Positions 1 through 9,100 of a DNA stretch of 64,000 nucleotides are shown piece by piece. The stretch spans positions 2,061,501-2,125,500 of the forward strand of contig NZ_CP116005.1 of NCBI RefSeq assembly GCF_027941835.1, in the 5' to 3' direction. The position numbers and the translations under genes are program-made. This DNA is from Sphingosinicella microcystinivorans (GTDB lineage: Bacteria > Pseudomonadota > Alphaproteobacteria > Sphingomonadales > Sphingomonadaceae). Position 1 is the first letter of the stretch. Every line of letters begins with the position of its first letter. Under the pieces are notes generated by a model that saw only the letters and a list, made by a program, of their open reading frames with translations, had not been told where the DNA came from and did not search any database.

Positions 1-50
1 ACACCGAAAACCTGCTCGAAGTGGCCCTGAAACGCCTCGCCGCGCACTGA
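1..50 (+). CDS. C-terminal end of an unidentified protein (partial)
   Basis: The first 50 bases read in one frame as the last 15 codons of a gene (ending KRLAAH) with a TGA stop at 48-50. The residues are typical of a helical C-terminus, but too little is present to name a family. It lies 61 bp upstream of the glutamate dehydrogenase start, on the same strand. Confidence 0.45.
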   Translation, partial: TENLLEVALKRLAAH

Positions 51-52
51 AC

Positions 53-70
53 TTGCCTCGGATGAGGCAA
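53..70 (+). terminator. Short perfect hairpin after the upstream gene
   Basis: TTGCCTC (53-59) and GAGGCAA (64-70) form a 7-bp perfect stem with a 4-base loop, 3 bp after the stop codon of the partial gene. No T tract follows on the + strand, so a strong intrinsic terminator is not shown. It may be a weak terminator or an mRNA-end stabiliser. Confidence 0.35.
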
Positions 71-111
71 AATCGCATAAGGCCATCTCATTCTCTATCC
101 GGAGTATTGAG

Positions 112-3100
112 ATGGCGATTGCCGCGGCGACACATGATGCGCCGAAACCCAGAATTTCCCGTAATCTTCTGAAATCACTGGAACAGGCTCTCTTCGATCA
201 CGCGCTCCCGGGCGAGACGGAGACTCTGGGCAAGGACGCGGCGAAAGCCATCGTCGAATTCGCGGCGGGCCTGTTCGAGACGCGCGCGCCGGGCACGCCG
301 GCCATCGAGATCGCCTCTTCGGACGGCGAACCGGGCCGCCGCCGCACGTGGATCGGCATCCTCAACGACGACATGCCGTTCCTCGTCGATTCGGTGTCGG
401 CCGCGCTCACCCGCAGCGGCATCGCCATCCACCGGCTGCTTCACCCGATCCTCGCGGTCGAGCGCGACAAGGCCGGAAGGCTTAAGGCGCTGGCCCCGGC
501 GTGGGGCGAGGCGGACGGCGGGCTTCGCGAGTCCTTCATCTATATCGAGGCCGACCGGGTCGGCGCGCGCGGCCGCACCGCGCTTGCCGAGGACCTCGCG
601 CGCGTGCTCGCCGAGGTGCGCGTCGCGGTCGAGGACTGGCGCGCGATGCTCGCCCGGCTCGGCGACGCGCGGGTCGAACTCGGCCGTTCGTCGATCCCGG
701 TTCCCGCCGACGAGGTGATGGAGGCGAAGGGCTTCCTCGATTGGCTCGGGCAGGACAATTTCACGCTGCTCGGCGCCTGCGATTACGAATTCGGCCGCGC
801 GCTCACCGATCCGAAGGTCGAGCCGAAGCCGGGCGAGGGCCTCGGCCTGCTGCGTGACCCGGCGTTCCCGCTGTGGCGCGGCGCCGAGGGTTTCGAGGTG
901 CTGCCGCCCGCGCTGCGCACCTATATGGCGACGCCGAACCCGCTGCTCATCACCAAGGCGAACACCGTGTCCTCGGTGCACCGCAGCGCCTTTTACGACG
1001 TCGTCAGCGTCAAGCGCTACAACGACAAGGGCAAGGTGATCGGCGAACGCCGCTTCGCGGGCCTGTTCACGTCCGCGGCGCTCGCGGCCTCGCCGAAGTC
1101 GATCCCGATCGTGCGCCGCAAGGTGGAGCGCGTCGAGGCCGCGCTCGGCTTCGATCCGCGCAGCCACACCGGCAAGGCGCTCGCGCACATCATCGACACG
1201 TTCCCGCGCGAGGACCTGTTCCTCGTCGATGCCGATCGGCTGTCCGACATGGCGCTCGGGATGCTGTCGCTGCTCGAACGGCCGCGCCCGAAGCTGTTCA
1301 CGCGGCTCGACCCGTTCGGGCGTTTCGTGTCGGTGATCGTCTACGTGCCGCGCGACGCCTATCACAGCGGCATCCGCGAGCGCGTCGGCGCGATGCTGGA
1401 GGATGCGTTCCAGGCGCGGCTTTCGCGCTATGACGTGGAACTGCGCGCCGAGGGGCTCGCGCGCGTGCAATATTACCTCGGTACCACGCCGGGGCAGGTG
1501 CCGGCGGTCGACGAGGCCGCGCTCGATGCGCGGCTGACCTCGCTGGTGCGCGGGTGGGAGGAAGCACTGGAAACCGCGCTTGCCGAACGCGCCGGGGCGA
1601 CCCGCGCGGCGCGCCTCGCGCTCAGCCACGGCCGCAGCTTCACCGCGTCCTACCGCGAGCAGTTCAGCGCCGACGATGCCGCCGAGGACGTGATACGCCT
1701 CACCGCGCTCGAAACCGGCGACGACCGCGACGTATTCATCTACCGCCGCCCGGGCGACGCGGAGAACCGGCTGCGCATCAAGATCTACCGGCTCGGCGAG
1801 ATCATCCCGCTCTCCGAGGTGGTCCCGGCGCTCGAGAACTTCGGCTTCCGGGTGATCGAGGAGTACCCGTTCGACCTCGCGGGCGGGCGGCTCGGCTGGA
1901 TCCATGATTTCATGGTGGAAAGCGGCCGCGGCGAGGCCATCGACATGGCGTTCGTGAAGGAGCGCGCCGAACCGGCGCTCCGCGCCGTGCTGAAGGGCGA
2001 GCAGGAAAACGACGTGTTCAACGCGCTCGTCGTCGGCGCGGGCCTGCCGATCGGCAATGTCGTCTGGCTGCGGGCCTATTTCCGCTACATGCGGCAGACC
2101 GGCGTCTCCTACAGCCAGCAGACGGTGGTCGATGCGCTGCGCGCGCACGGCGCGATCACGGCGGCGCTCGTCGACCTGTTCCGCGCCCGCCACGCGCCGG
2201 GCCTCAAGGCGCGCGACGCGGCCGTCGCCGAGGCGCGCGCGCGGATTGACGGCGGCCTCGCCGATGTGTCCGCGATCGACGAGGACCGCATCATCAGCCT
2301 CTACCGCGACATCGTCTCGGCGACGCTGCGCACCAATGCGTTCGTGAACGGCGATTCCGGGGCCGGGCCGGAGGCGCTGGCGTTCAAGCTCGATTCCCAT
2401 GCGGTGCCGGGCCTGCCGCCGCCCGTGCCGTACCGCGAGATCTGGGTCTATTCCCCACGCGTCGAGGGCATCCACCTGCGCGGCGGCCGCATCGCGCGCG
2501 GCGGCCTGCGCTGGTCGGACCGCCGCGACGATTTCCGCACCGAGGTGCTCGGCCTCGTCAAGGCGCAGATGGTGAAGAACGCGGTGATCGTTCCCACCGG
2601 CTCCAAGGGCGGCTTCTATCCCAAGCAGCTGCCGCCGGTATCGAATCGCGAGGCGTGGCTTGCGGAAGGGCAGGAGTCCTATCGCATCTACATCCGCGCG
2701 CTCCTGTCGGTGACGGACAACATCGTGGACGGCAAGGACGTGCCGCCCGCTGGCGTCGTCTGCCACGACGCGCCCGATCCGTATCTGGTCGTCGCGGCCG
2801 ACAAGGGCACGGCAAGCTTCTCCGACATCGCCAACGCGATCAGCGTCGATCACGGCTTCTGGCTCGGCGACGCGTTCGCGAGCGGCGGCGCCAACGGATA
2901 CGACCACAAGGCGATGGGCATCACCGCGCGCGGTGCGTGGATTTCCGTGCAGCGGCATTTCCATGAGCTCGGCATCGACGTGCAGAAGGACCCGATCCGG
3001 GTGATCGGCGTCGGCGACATGTCGGGCGACGTGTTCGGCAACGGTATGCTGCTGTCGAAGGCGCTGAAGGTGGTCGCGGCGTTCGATCACCGCCACATCT

Positions 3101-4878
3101 TCCTCGACCCCGATCCCGATCCGGCGAAAAGCTGGAAGGAGCGCGACCGGCTGTTCAGGCTGCCGCGCTCGTCGTGGGAAGACTATGACAAGAAACTGAT
3201 TTCGAAGGGCGGCGGCGTCTTCCCGCGCAGCCAGAAGTCGATCGCGCTCACCCCCGAGGTGCAGGCGATGCTGGACGTGGACGCGAAAACGCTTTCGCCG
3301 AACGAGTTGATGCGCGCGATCCTGAAGAGCCGCGCCGACCTCTGCTGGTTCGGCGGGATCGGCACCTATGTGAAGGCGGCGACGGAATCGAACGCCGACG
3401 TCGGCGACCGCGCCAACGACGCCGTCCGCGTCAATGCCGAGGAAATGCGCGTGCGCGCGATCGGCGAGGGCGCGAACCTCGGCGTCACGCAGCAGGGGCG
3501 CATCGCCTTCGCGCGCGTGCGCGGCCGCATCAACACCGACTTCATCGACAATTCGGCGGGCGTCGATTGCTCGGACAACGAGGTCAACATCAAGATCGCG
3601 CTGCAACCCGCGCTCGCTTCCGGCAAGATGAGCATGGCGGCGCGCAACACGCTGCTCGAATCGATGACGGACGACGTCGCCCAGCTCGTGCTGCGCGACA
3701 ACGTGATGCAGACGCAGGCCATTTCCGTGGCTGAGACCGGCGGCAGCGGCGCGCTGCCCGCTTACCAGCGCGTCATCCAGCTTCTGGAGGCGAGCGGCCG
3801 GCTCGACCGCATCGTCGAGAACCTGCCGACCGACGAGCAGCTCACGCAGCGCGCGCTCGGCGGCGGTGGGCTGGAACGGCCCGAGCTCGCCGTGCTGCTC
3901 GCCTATGCGAAGATGACGCTCTACGACACCATCGTCGAAAGCCCGCTGCCGGATGATCCGCTGCTCGTGCACGACCTCGAGATGGCGTTCCCGCCCGCCG
4001 TGCTGAAGGCGTTCAAGGCGGGCGTGACCGGTCACCGGCTGCGCCGCGAGATCATCGCCACCAAGCTTGCGAACCAGATCGTCAACCGCGGCGGCATCAC
4101 GCTCGCCTTCGAGCTTTCGGAGGAGCAGGGCACCAGCCTCGCGCACGTCGCCTCCGCCTTCGTGATGGCGCGCGAGCTGTTCGACCTGCGCGACCTCTGG
4201 CGCACGATCGACGCGGCCGCGGTCGACGCGCGCACGCACATCATGCTGCACGCGAAGTCGATCCGCGGTCTCCGCACGCAGATGGCGGACGCGCTGCGCG
4301 CCTCGGCGCCGGGCGACCAGCCCTCCCAGTGCATCGCGGCATGGAAGCCCGGCATCCAGCGGCTCGCGAAGCAGCTCGACAAGCTGCTGAGGCCCGAGCC
4401 GCGCGCGCAGGTCGAGCGGCTGCGGCAGGAACTGCTGCAGGGCGGCGCGCCTGGCGACATCACCGAGCGTCTGGTGGCGCTGGAAGCCCTCGACGGGTCG
4501 ATCGGCAACGCCAAGCTCGCGGCCGAGCTCGGCGTCACCGAACGCGCGATCGCCGATGCCTACACGCGCGTCGGCGAGACGCTGGGGCTCGACTGGGCGA
4601 AGGGCGTCACCGCCCAGCTTTCTCCCTCCGACCCGTGGGAGCGGCTGCTCGTCGCAGGCCTGCTGCGCGATTTCGAGCAGCTGCGCATCGACCTCATCAA
4701 GCGCCAGACGAAGACGGGCGGCGATCCGGTGAAGGCGATCGAGGCGTGGAGCGCGGCCAATCCGGTCGTCATCGAGCGCATGGCGGACGCGGCGGCGCGG
4801 GCGCGCAAGTCGGGCGTTGTCACCACCGCGATGCTGGCGCACCTCGGCAGCCAGGCGCGGGCGCTGCTCGTCAGCTGA
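112..4878 (+). CDS. gdh: NAD-specific glutamate dehydrogenase, large (about 180 kDa) type
   Basis: This enzyme catalyses NAD-dependent oxidative deamination of glutamate to 2-oxoglutarate and ammonia. At 1588 residues it has the normal length for the bacterial 180-kDa class (Bac_GDH family). The substrate-site region RGGLRWSDR is near residue 796, followed by the catalytic-lysine stretch around KAQMVKNAV and the glycine-rich PTGSKGGF. The dinucleotide-binding region GVGDMSGDVFGNG is near residue 965. Long N- and C-terminal regulatory segments flank the catalytic core, as is usual in this class. The ATG at 112 is preceded by a CGGAG ribosome-binding site. The gene stands alone but lies close to the gltD-gltB operon, so ammonium assimilation and glutamate breakdown genes are neighbours. 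The assignment is firm; regulation cannot be read from the sequence. Confidence 0.96.
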   Translation: MAIAAATHDAPKPRISRNLLKSLEQALFDHALPGETETLGKDAAKAIVEFAAGLFETRAPGTPAIEIASSDGEPGRRRTWIGILNDDMPFLVDSVSAALTRSGIAIHRLLHPILAVERDKAGRLKALAPAWGEADGGLRESFIYIEADRVGARGRTALAEDLARVLAEVRVAVEDWRAMLARLGDARVELGRSSIPVPADEVMEAKGFLDWLGQDNFTLLGACDYEFGRALTDPKVEPKPGEGLGLLRDPAFPLWRGAEGFEVLPPALRTYMATPNPLLITKANTVSSVHRSAFYDVVSVKRYNDKGKVIGERRFAGLFTSAALAASPKSIPIVRRKVERVEAALGFDPRSHTGKALAHIIDTFPREDLFLVDADRLSDMALGMLSLLERPRPKLFTRLDPFGRFVSVIVYVPRDAYHSGIRERVGAMLEDAFQARLSRYDVELRAEGLARVQYYLGTTPGQVPAVDEAALDARLTSLVRGWEEALETALAERAGATRAARLALSHGRSFTASYREQFSADDAAEDVIRLTALETGDDRDVFIYRRPGDAENRLRIKIYRLGEIIPLSEVVPALENFGFRVIEEYPFDLAGGRLGWIHDFMVESGRGEAIDMAFVKERAEPALRAVLKGEQENDVFNALVVGAGLPIGNVVWLRAYFRYMRQTGVSYSQQTVVDALRAHGAITAALVDLFRARHAPGLKARDAAVAEARARIDGGLADVSAIDEDRIISLYRDIVSATLRTNAFVNGDSGAGPEALAFKLDSHAVPGLPPPVPYREIWVYSPRVEGIHLRGGRIARGGLRWSDRRDDFRTEVLGLVKAQMVKNAVIVPTGSKGGFYPKQLPPVSNREAWLAEGQESYRIYIRALLSVTDNIVDGKDVPPAGVVCHDAPDPYLVVAADKGTASFSDIANAISVDHGFWLGDAFASGGANGYDHKAMGITARGAWISVQRHFHELGIDVQKDPIRVIGVGDMSGDVFGNGMLLSKALKVVAAFDHRHIFLDPDPDPAKSWKERDRLFRLPRSSWEDYDKKLISKGGGVFPRSQKSIALTPEVQAMLDVDAKTLSPNELMRAILKSRADLCWFGGIGTYVKAATESNADVGDRANDAVRVNAEEMRVRAIGEGANLGVTQQGRIAFARVRGRINTDFIDNSAGVDCSDNEVNIKIALQPALASGKMSMAARNTLLESMTDDVAQLVLRDNVMQTQAISVAETGGSGALPAYQRVIQLLEASGRLDRIVENLPTDEQLTQRALGGGGLERPELAVLLAYAKMTLYDTIVESPLPDDPLLVHDLEMAFPPAVLKAFKAGVTGHRLRREIIATKLANQIVNRGGITLAFELSEEQGTSLAHVASAFVMARELFDLRDLWRTIDAAAVDARTHIMLHAKSIRGLRTQMADALRASAPGDQPSQCIAAWKPGIQRLAKQLDKLLRPEPRAQVERLRQELLQGGAPGDITERLVALEALDGSIGNAKLAAELGVTERAIADAYTRVGETLGLDWAKGVTAQLSPSDPWERLLVAGLLRDFEQLRIDLIKRQTKTGGDPVKAIEAWSAANPVVIERMADAAARARKSGVVTTAMLAHLGSQARALLVS

Positions 4879-4989
4879 TCCCTGCCGGCGGCCGCGCGCG
4901 CGAAAAGTTCAGGCACTGTTCACGCCGCGCGGCGTTGGGTAAGGGTGTGGAATGCCGTTCACCTGCGGACGGCGGCGGAAAGGAACGCG

Positions 4990-5433
4990 ATGATTCGTCT
5001 GGCTCTGGTTGCGGCGATTGGAATGGCGAGCGCGATGGCGTCCGGTACGGCGCTGGCGCAGGCCGCCCAGACGGACAGCAATCCGGCCGAGTCCAAACCG
5101 CCGGTGACGAACAGCGGCGTCCTGAAGCGCGTGCCGCTCGACGACTGGATGCCGGAGAAGTGTCCGAATCCCGAGCGTCGCGGCGAGATCGTCGTGTGCG
5201 GCCGCCCCGACGAGGAGCCCGCCGTCGAAACGCCGCCCGAGCCGGGCGAGCCGGGAACCGACGTGCCGAGCGAGCGGCTGAAGCTGACCGAGCCGGGCAA
5301 TGTCGCGCCGAGCAGCGCGTGCAGCGCCGTCGGCCCCGCGGGCGACGTCGGTTGCAGCCGTAACGAATACGAGCAGTGGCGCCGCGAGCGTCAGCTCCAG
5401 AAGGCGCGCGAGAAGGTTCCGAAGCCGAAGTAG
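4990..5433 (+). CDS. Small exported proline-rich hypothetical protein
   Basis: This is a 147-residue protein of unknown function. The ATG at 4990 is chosen over an in-frame GTG at 4945 because GGAAAGGA lies just upstream of it and it starts a clean signal peptide (MIRLALVAAIG...ALAQA, cleavage expected near residue 24). The mature part is rich in Pro, Glu and Arg and has several Cys residues (in EKCPNPE, IVVCGRP and a later pair). It ends in a basic helical tail. A CPNP...IVVCG segment of this kind is common in small exported sphingomonad proteins, but I know of no assigned function. It is convergent with the glutathione transferase gene, with 12 bp between stops. Confidence 0.75.
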   Translation: MIRLALVAAIGMASAMASGTALAQAAQTDSNPAESKPPVTNSGVLKRVPLDDWMPEKCPNPERRGEIVVCGRPDEEPAVETPPEPGEPGTDVPSERLKLTEPGNVAPSSACSAVGPAGDVGCSRNEYEQWRRERQLQKAREKVPKPK

Positions 5434-5445
5434 GCGGCCGGTCTT

Positions 5446-6114
5446 TTAGAAATCCAGCTTGTCGTAGTGCGCGGGCGGCGCGAGCCCGTCCATGCGTTCT
5501 GAGAGGAGCGCGCGGAACGTGGGCCGCGACTTGATCGCGGAATACCACTGCTTCGCCGTCGCGTGGCCGTGCCAGTCGAGCGCGGAGAGATAGTCCACCA
5601 CCGACAGGTGCGCCGCCGCGGCGAGATCGGCGAGGCCGAACGTCGTGCCGGACAGCCAGCGGCGGTGATCGAGCAGGTACTCGATGTAGCCGAGGTGATG
5701 TTCGAGGTTGCGGCCCGCCGTGCGGAGCGCGCCGCCGTCCGGCGCGGCGCGCTGCACGATGCGCTTGTACATGCGCTCGGCGAGCAGCATGTGGCCCACT
5801 TCCGCGTAGAATTTCTGGTCGAACCACGCGCACAGGCGGCGCACCTCGGCGCGGTCGGCGGCGCTCGCGCCGAGCAGCGGCATACGCTCGATGGTTTCCT
5901 CGAAATATTCGCAGATCGCCGTGCTGTCGACGAGCGCGGCGCCGCGGTCGCCGATCAGCACCGGGGTCTGCCCGGCGGGGTTCAGGTCGACGAATTCATC
6001 GCGCCGCATCCACGGCAGTTCGTGGACGAGCTCGACCTCGACGCCCTTTTCGGCAAGCGCGAGACGGACTTTGCGCGAGAACGGGCAGAGCGGATATTGG
6101 TAGAGGCGCCACAT
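5446..6114 (-). CDS. Glutathione S-transferase family protein
   Basis: This 222-residue protein has an N-terminal thioredoxin-fold GST domain (about residues 1-78). Its active-site-like YPLCPFSRKVR lies at residues 7-17, and the glutathione-contact segment LVDSTAICEYFEE follows the cis-proline motif QTPVLI. A helical C-terminal domain covers about residues 90-205. The CPFS motif groups it with the stringent-starvation/omega-like bacterial GSTs that act in glutathione-dependent reduction or detoxification; its substrate cannot be told. The start lies 42 bp past the gltB stop on the same strand, so it may be the last gene of the glutamate synthase operon. Confidence 0.88.
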   Translation of the reverse strand: MWRLYQYPLCPFSRKVRLALAEKGVEVELVHELPWMRRDEFVDLNPAGQTPVLIGDRGAALVDSTAICEYFEETIERMPLLGASAADRAEVRRLCAWFDQKFYAEVGHMLLAERMYKRIVQRAAPDGGALRTAGRNLEHHLGYIEYLLDHRRWLSGTTFGLADLAAAAHLSVVDYLSALDWHGHATAKQWYSAIKSRPTFRALLSERMDGLAPPAHYDKLDF

Positions 6115-6156
6115 GATGAGCCCCGGTGATACGGGGAAGCCCGCGGCGCTGCAACC

Positions 6157-9100
6157 TCACTCCGCCGCGACCACGCTTTCCGCATCCTCGAGCGGGTGCT
6201 TGAGGCGGCTCACCATCTCCTTGGGGCAGACCTGCACGAAGCGGGGCAGCGCGCTTTCCCAGTCCTCGAGGATCGACTGCGCCCAGCCGGAATCGGTTTC
6301 GCGGTGGTGCGCCTCCACGGCGGCGCGGAGCACGCCTTCCCAGTATGCGGCGCGCACCGGCTGCCAGACGACGCTGTCCGGGTTGGCGCGCGTGTCGAAA
6401 TCGCCCGCCGTATCGTAGACGAAGGCCATGCCGCCGGTCATGCCCGCCGCGAAATTGTCGCCGACGGGCCCGAGGATCACCGCCATGCCGCCGGTCATGT
6501 ACTCGCAGCCGTTGGCGCCGCAGCCCTCGACGACGACCTCCGCGCCCGAGTTGCGGACGGCGAACCGCTCGCCCGCCTGGCCCGCCGCGTAGAGGCGCCC
6601 CGCCGTGGCGCCGTAGAGCACGGTGTTGCCGATGATCGTGTTCTCGTTGGACTTGAGCGGCGAGGACACGAGCGGCCGCACCACGATGGTCGCGCCCGAA
6701 AGCCCCTTGCCGACATAGTCGTTGGCGTCGCCGAACACTTCGAGCTTCAGCCCCTGCACGGCGAAGGCGCCGAGCGACTGGCCGGCCGAGCCGCGCAGGC
6801 GCACATGCACGTGGCCGGGCGCGAGGCCGTTCATGCCGTACTTGCGCGTGATCGCCGAGGAGAAGCGCGTGCCGACCGCGCGGTGCGTGTTGCGCACGCT
6901 GTAGGTGAGCTGCATCTTCTCGCCGCGGTCGAACACCGCCTTCGCGTCGACGAGCATCTGCGCGTCGAGGCTGTCGGGCACCTCGTTGCGGCGGGTCGTG
7001 AGGTTGAAGCGCCGTTCGCTGTCGGGCGCGTCCACCTTGGCGAGGATGGGATTGAGGTCGAGGTCGTCGAGGTGCTCGGCGCCGCGGCTCACCTGACGCA
7101 GCAGCTCGGTGCGGCCGACCACCTCGTCGAGGCTGCGGAAGCCGAGGCTCGCGAGGATGTCGCGCACCTCCTCGGCGATGAAGCTCATCAGGTTGATGAC
7201 CTTCTCCGGCGAGCCCGCGAACTTCTGGCGCAGCTTCTCGTCCTGCGTGCAGACGCCCACCGGGCAGGTATTCGAATGGCACTGGCGCACCATGATGCAG
7301 CCCATCGCGACGAGGGAGAGCGTGCCGATGCCGAATTCCTCGGCGCCGAGGATGGCGGCGATCACCACGTCGCGCCCGGTCTTGAGCCCGCCGTCGGTGC
7401 GCAGCTTCACGCGGCCGCGCAGGCTGTTCAGCGTCAGCACCTGGTTGACCTCGGTGAGGCCCATCTCCCACGGCGTGCCCGCGTACTTGATCGAGGTCTG
7501 CGGGGACGCGCCGGTGCCGCCGACGTTGCCCGAGACGAGGATCACGTCGGCGTGCGCCTTGGCGACGCCCGCCGCGATCGTGCCGATGCCCGCTTCCGAC
7601 ACCAGCTTCACGCAGACGCGCGCGTCGGGGTTGATCTGCTTCAGGTCATAGATGAGCTGCGCGAGGTCCTCGATCGAATAGATGTCGTGGTGCGGCGGCG
7701 GCGAGATCAGCATCACGCCCGGCGTCGAGTGCCTGAGGCGCGCGATCATCTCCGTCACCTTGAAGCCGGGCAATTGCCCGCCTTCGCCGGGCTTGGCGCC
7801 CTGCGCGACCTTGATCTCGATCTCCTCGCAGGCGTTGAGGTACTCGGCGGTGACGCCGAAGCGGCCGGAGGCGATCTGCTTGATCACCGAGTTCGCGTTG
7901 TCGCCGTTGGGGTAGGGCTTGTAGCGCGAGCGGTCCTCGCCGCCCTCGCCCGAGACGGCCTTGGCGCCGATGCGGTTCATGGCGATGGAGAGCGTCTCGT
8001 GCGCCTCGGGCGACAGCGCGCCGAGCGACATGCCCGGCGTCACGAACCGCTTGCGGATCTCGGCGATCGACTGCACCTCTTCCACCGGCACCGGCGGGCG
8101 CAGGTGATTGAATTCCAGCAGGTCGCGCAGATAGATCGGCGGCAGGTCGCGGATGCCGCGGCTGAACTGGAGGTAGGTGGAATAGGAGTCGCTCGCCACC
8201 GCCTGCTGGAGCAGGTGGATGAGGTTCGCCTGCCATGCGTGCGGCTCGCCGCCCGCGCGGTAGCGGTAGAGGCCGCCGACGGGCAGCGCCGTCACCTCCT
8301 CGTCGTAGGCGAGCAGATGCCGGTCGCGCGCGCTCACGTGCAGCGACGAGAAGCCCTCGCCCGAGATCTTCGCGGGCATCCCGGGGAAGAAATCGTTGAC
8401 GAGCGCGCGCGACAGGCCGACCGCCTCGAAATTATAGCCGCCGCGGTAGGAGGAGATGACGCTGATGCCCATCTTCGCCATGATCTTGAGGAGGCCGTCC
8501 TCGATCGCCTTCCTGAAGCGGTTCACGCAGGTCGTGAGGTCCATGTCGCCGAACAGCCCCTTGGCATGGCGCGCCGCGATCGATTCCTGCGCGAGCCACG
8601 CGTTCACGGTGGTCGCGCCGACGCCGATCAGCACCGCGAAATAATGCGTGTCCATGCACTCCGCCGAACGCACGTTGATGCTGGCGAAGGAGCGCAGGCC
8701 CTTGCGCACGAGGTGCGTGTGCACGCCCGCCGCGGCGAGGATCATGGTGATGCCCGCGCGCGTCTTCGAGACGTTCTCGTCGGTGAGGAACAATTGGCTC
8801 TTGCCCGAACGCACGAGGTGTTCGGCCTCGGCGCGCACGCGCGCGATCGCCTCGCGCAGCGCGGCGGGGCCGCCCGCGACCTCGTAGGTGCAGTCGATGG
8901 TCGCGGCCTGATCGCCGAAATGGGCGAGCAGCCGCGCCCAGTCGCGGTTCGAGAGCACGGGCGATTCCATCACCACCACGCCCTGTTGCTTGGCGTCCTT
9001 GTCGAGGATGTTGGCGTAGTTCGAGAAGCGCGTCTTCAGGCTCATCACGCGCGTCTCGCGAAGCGAGTCGATCGGCGGGTTCGTCACCTGGCTGAAGTTC

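Noticed and set aside
175-4842. 1555-codon open frame on the minus strand opposite glutamate dehydrogenase
   Set aside because: It mirrors the entire real gene, lacks recognisable domains and is low-complexity in Arg, Asp and His. This is the expected antisense shadow of GC-rich codons.
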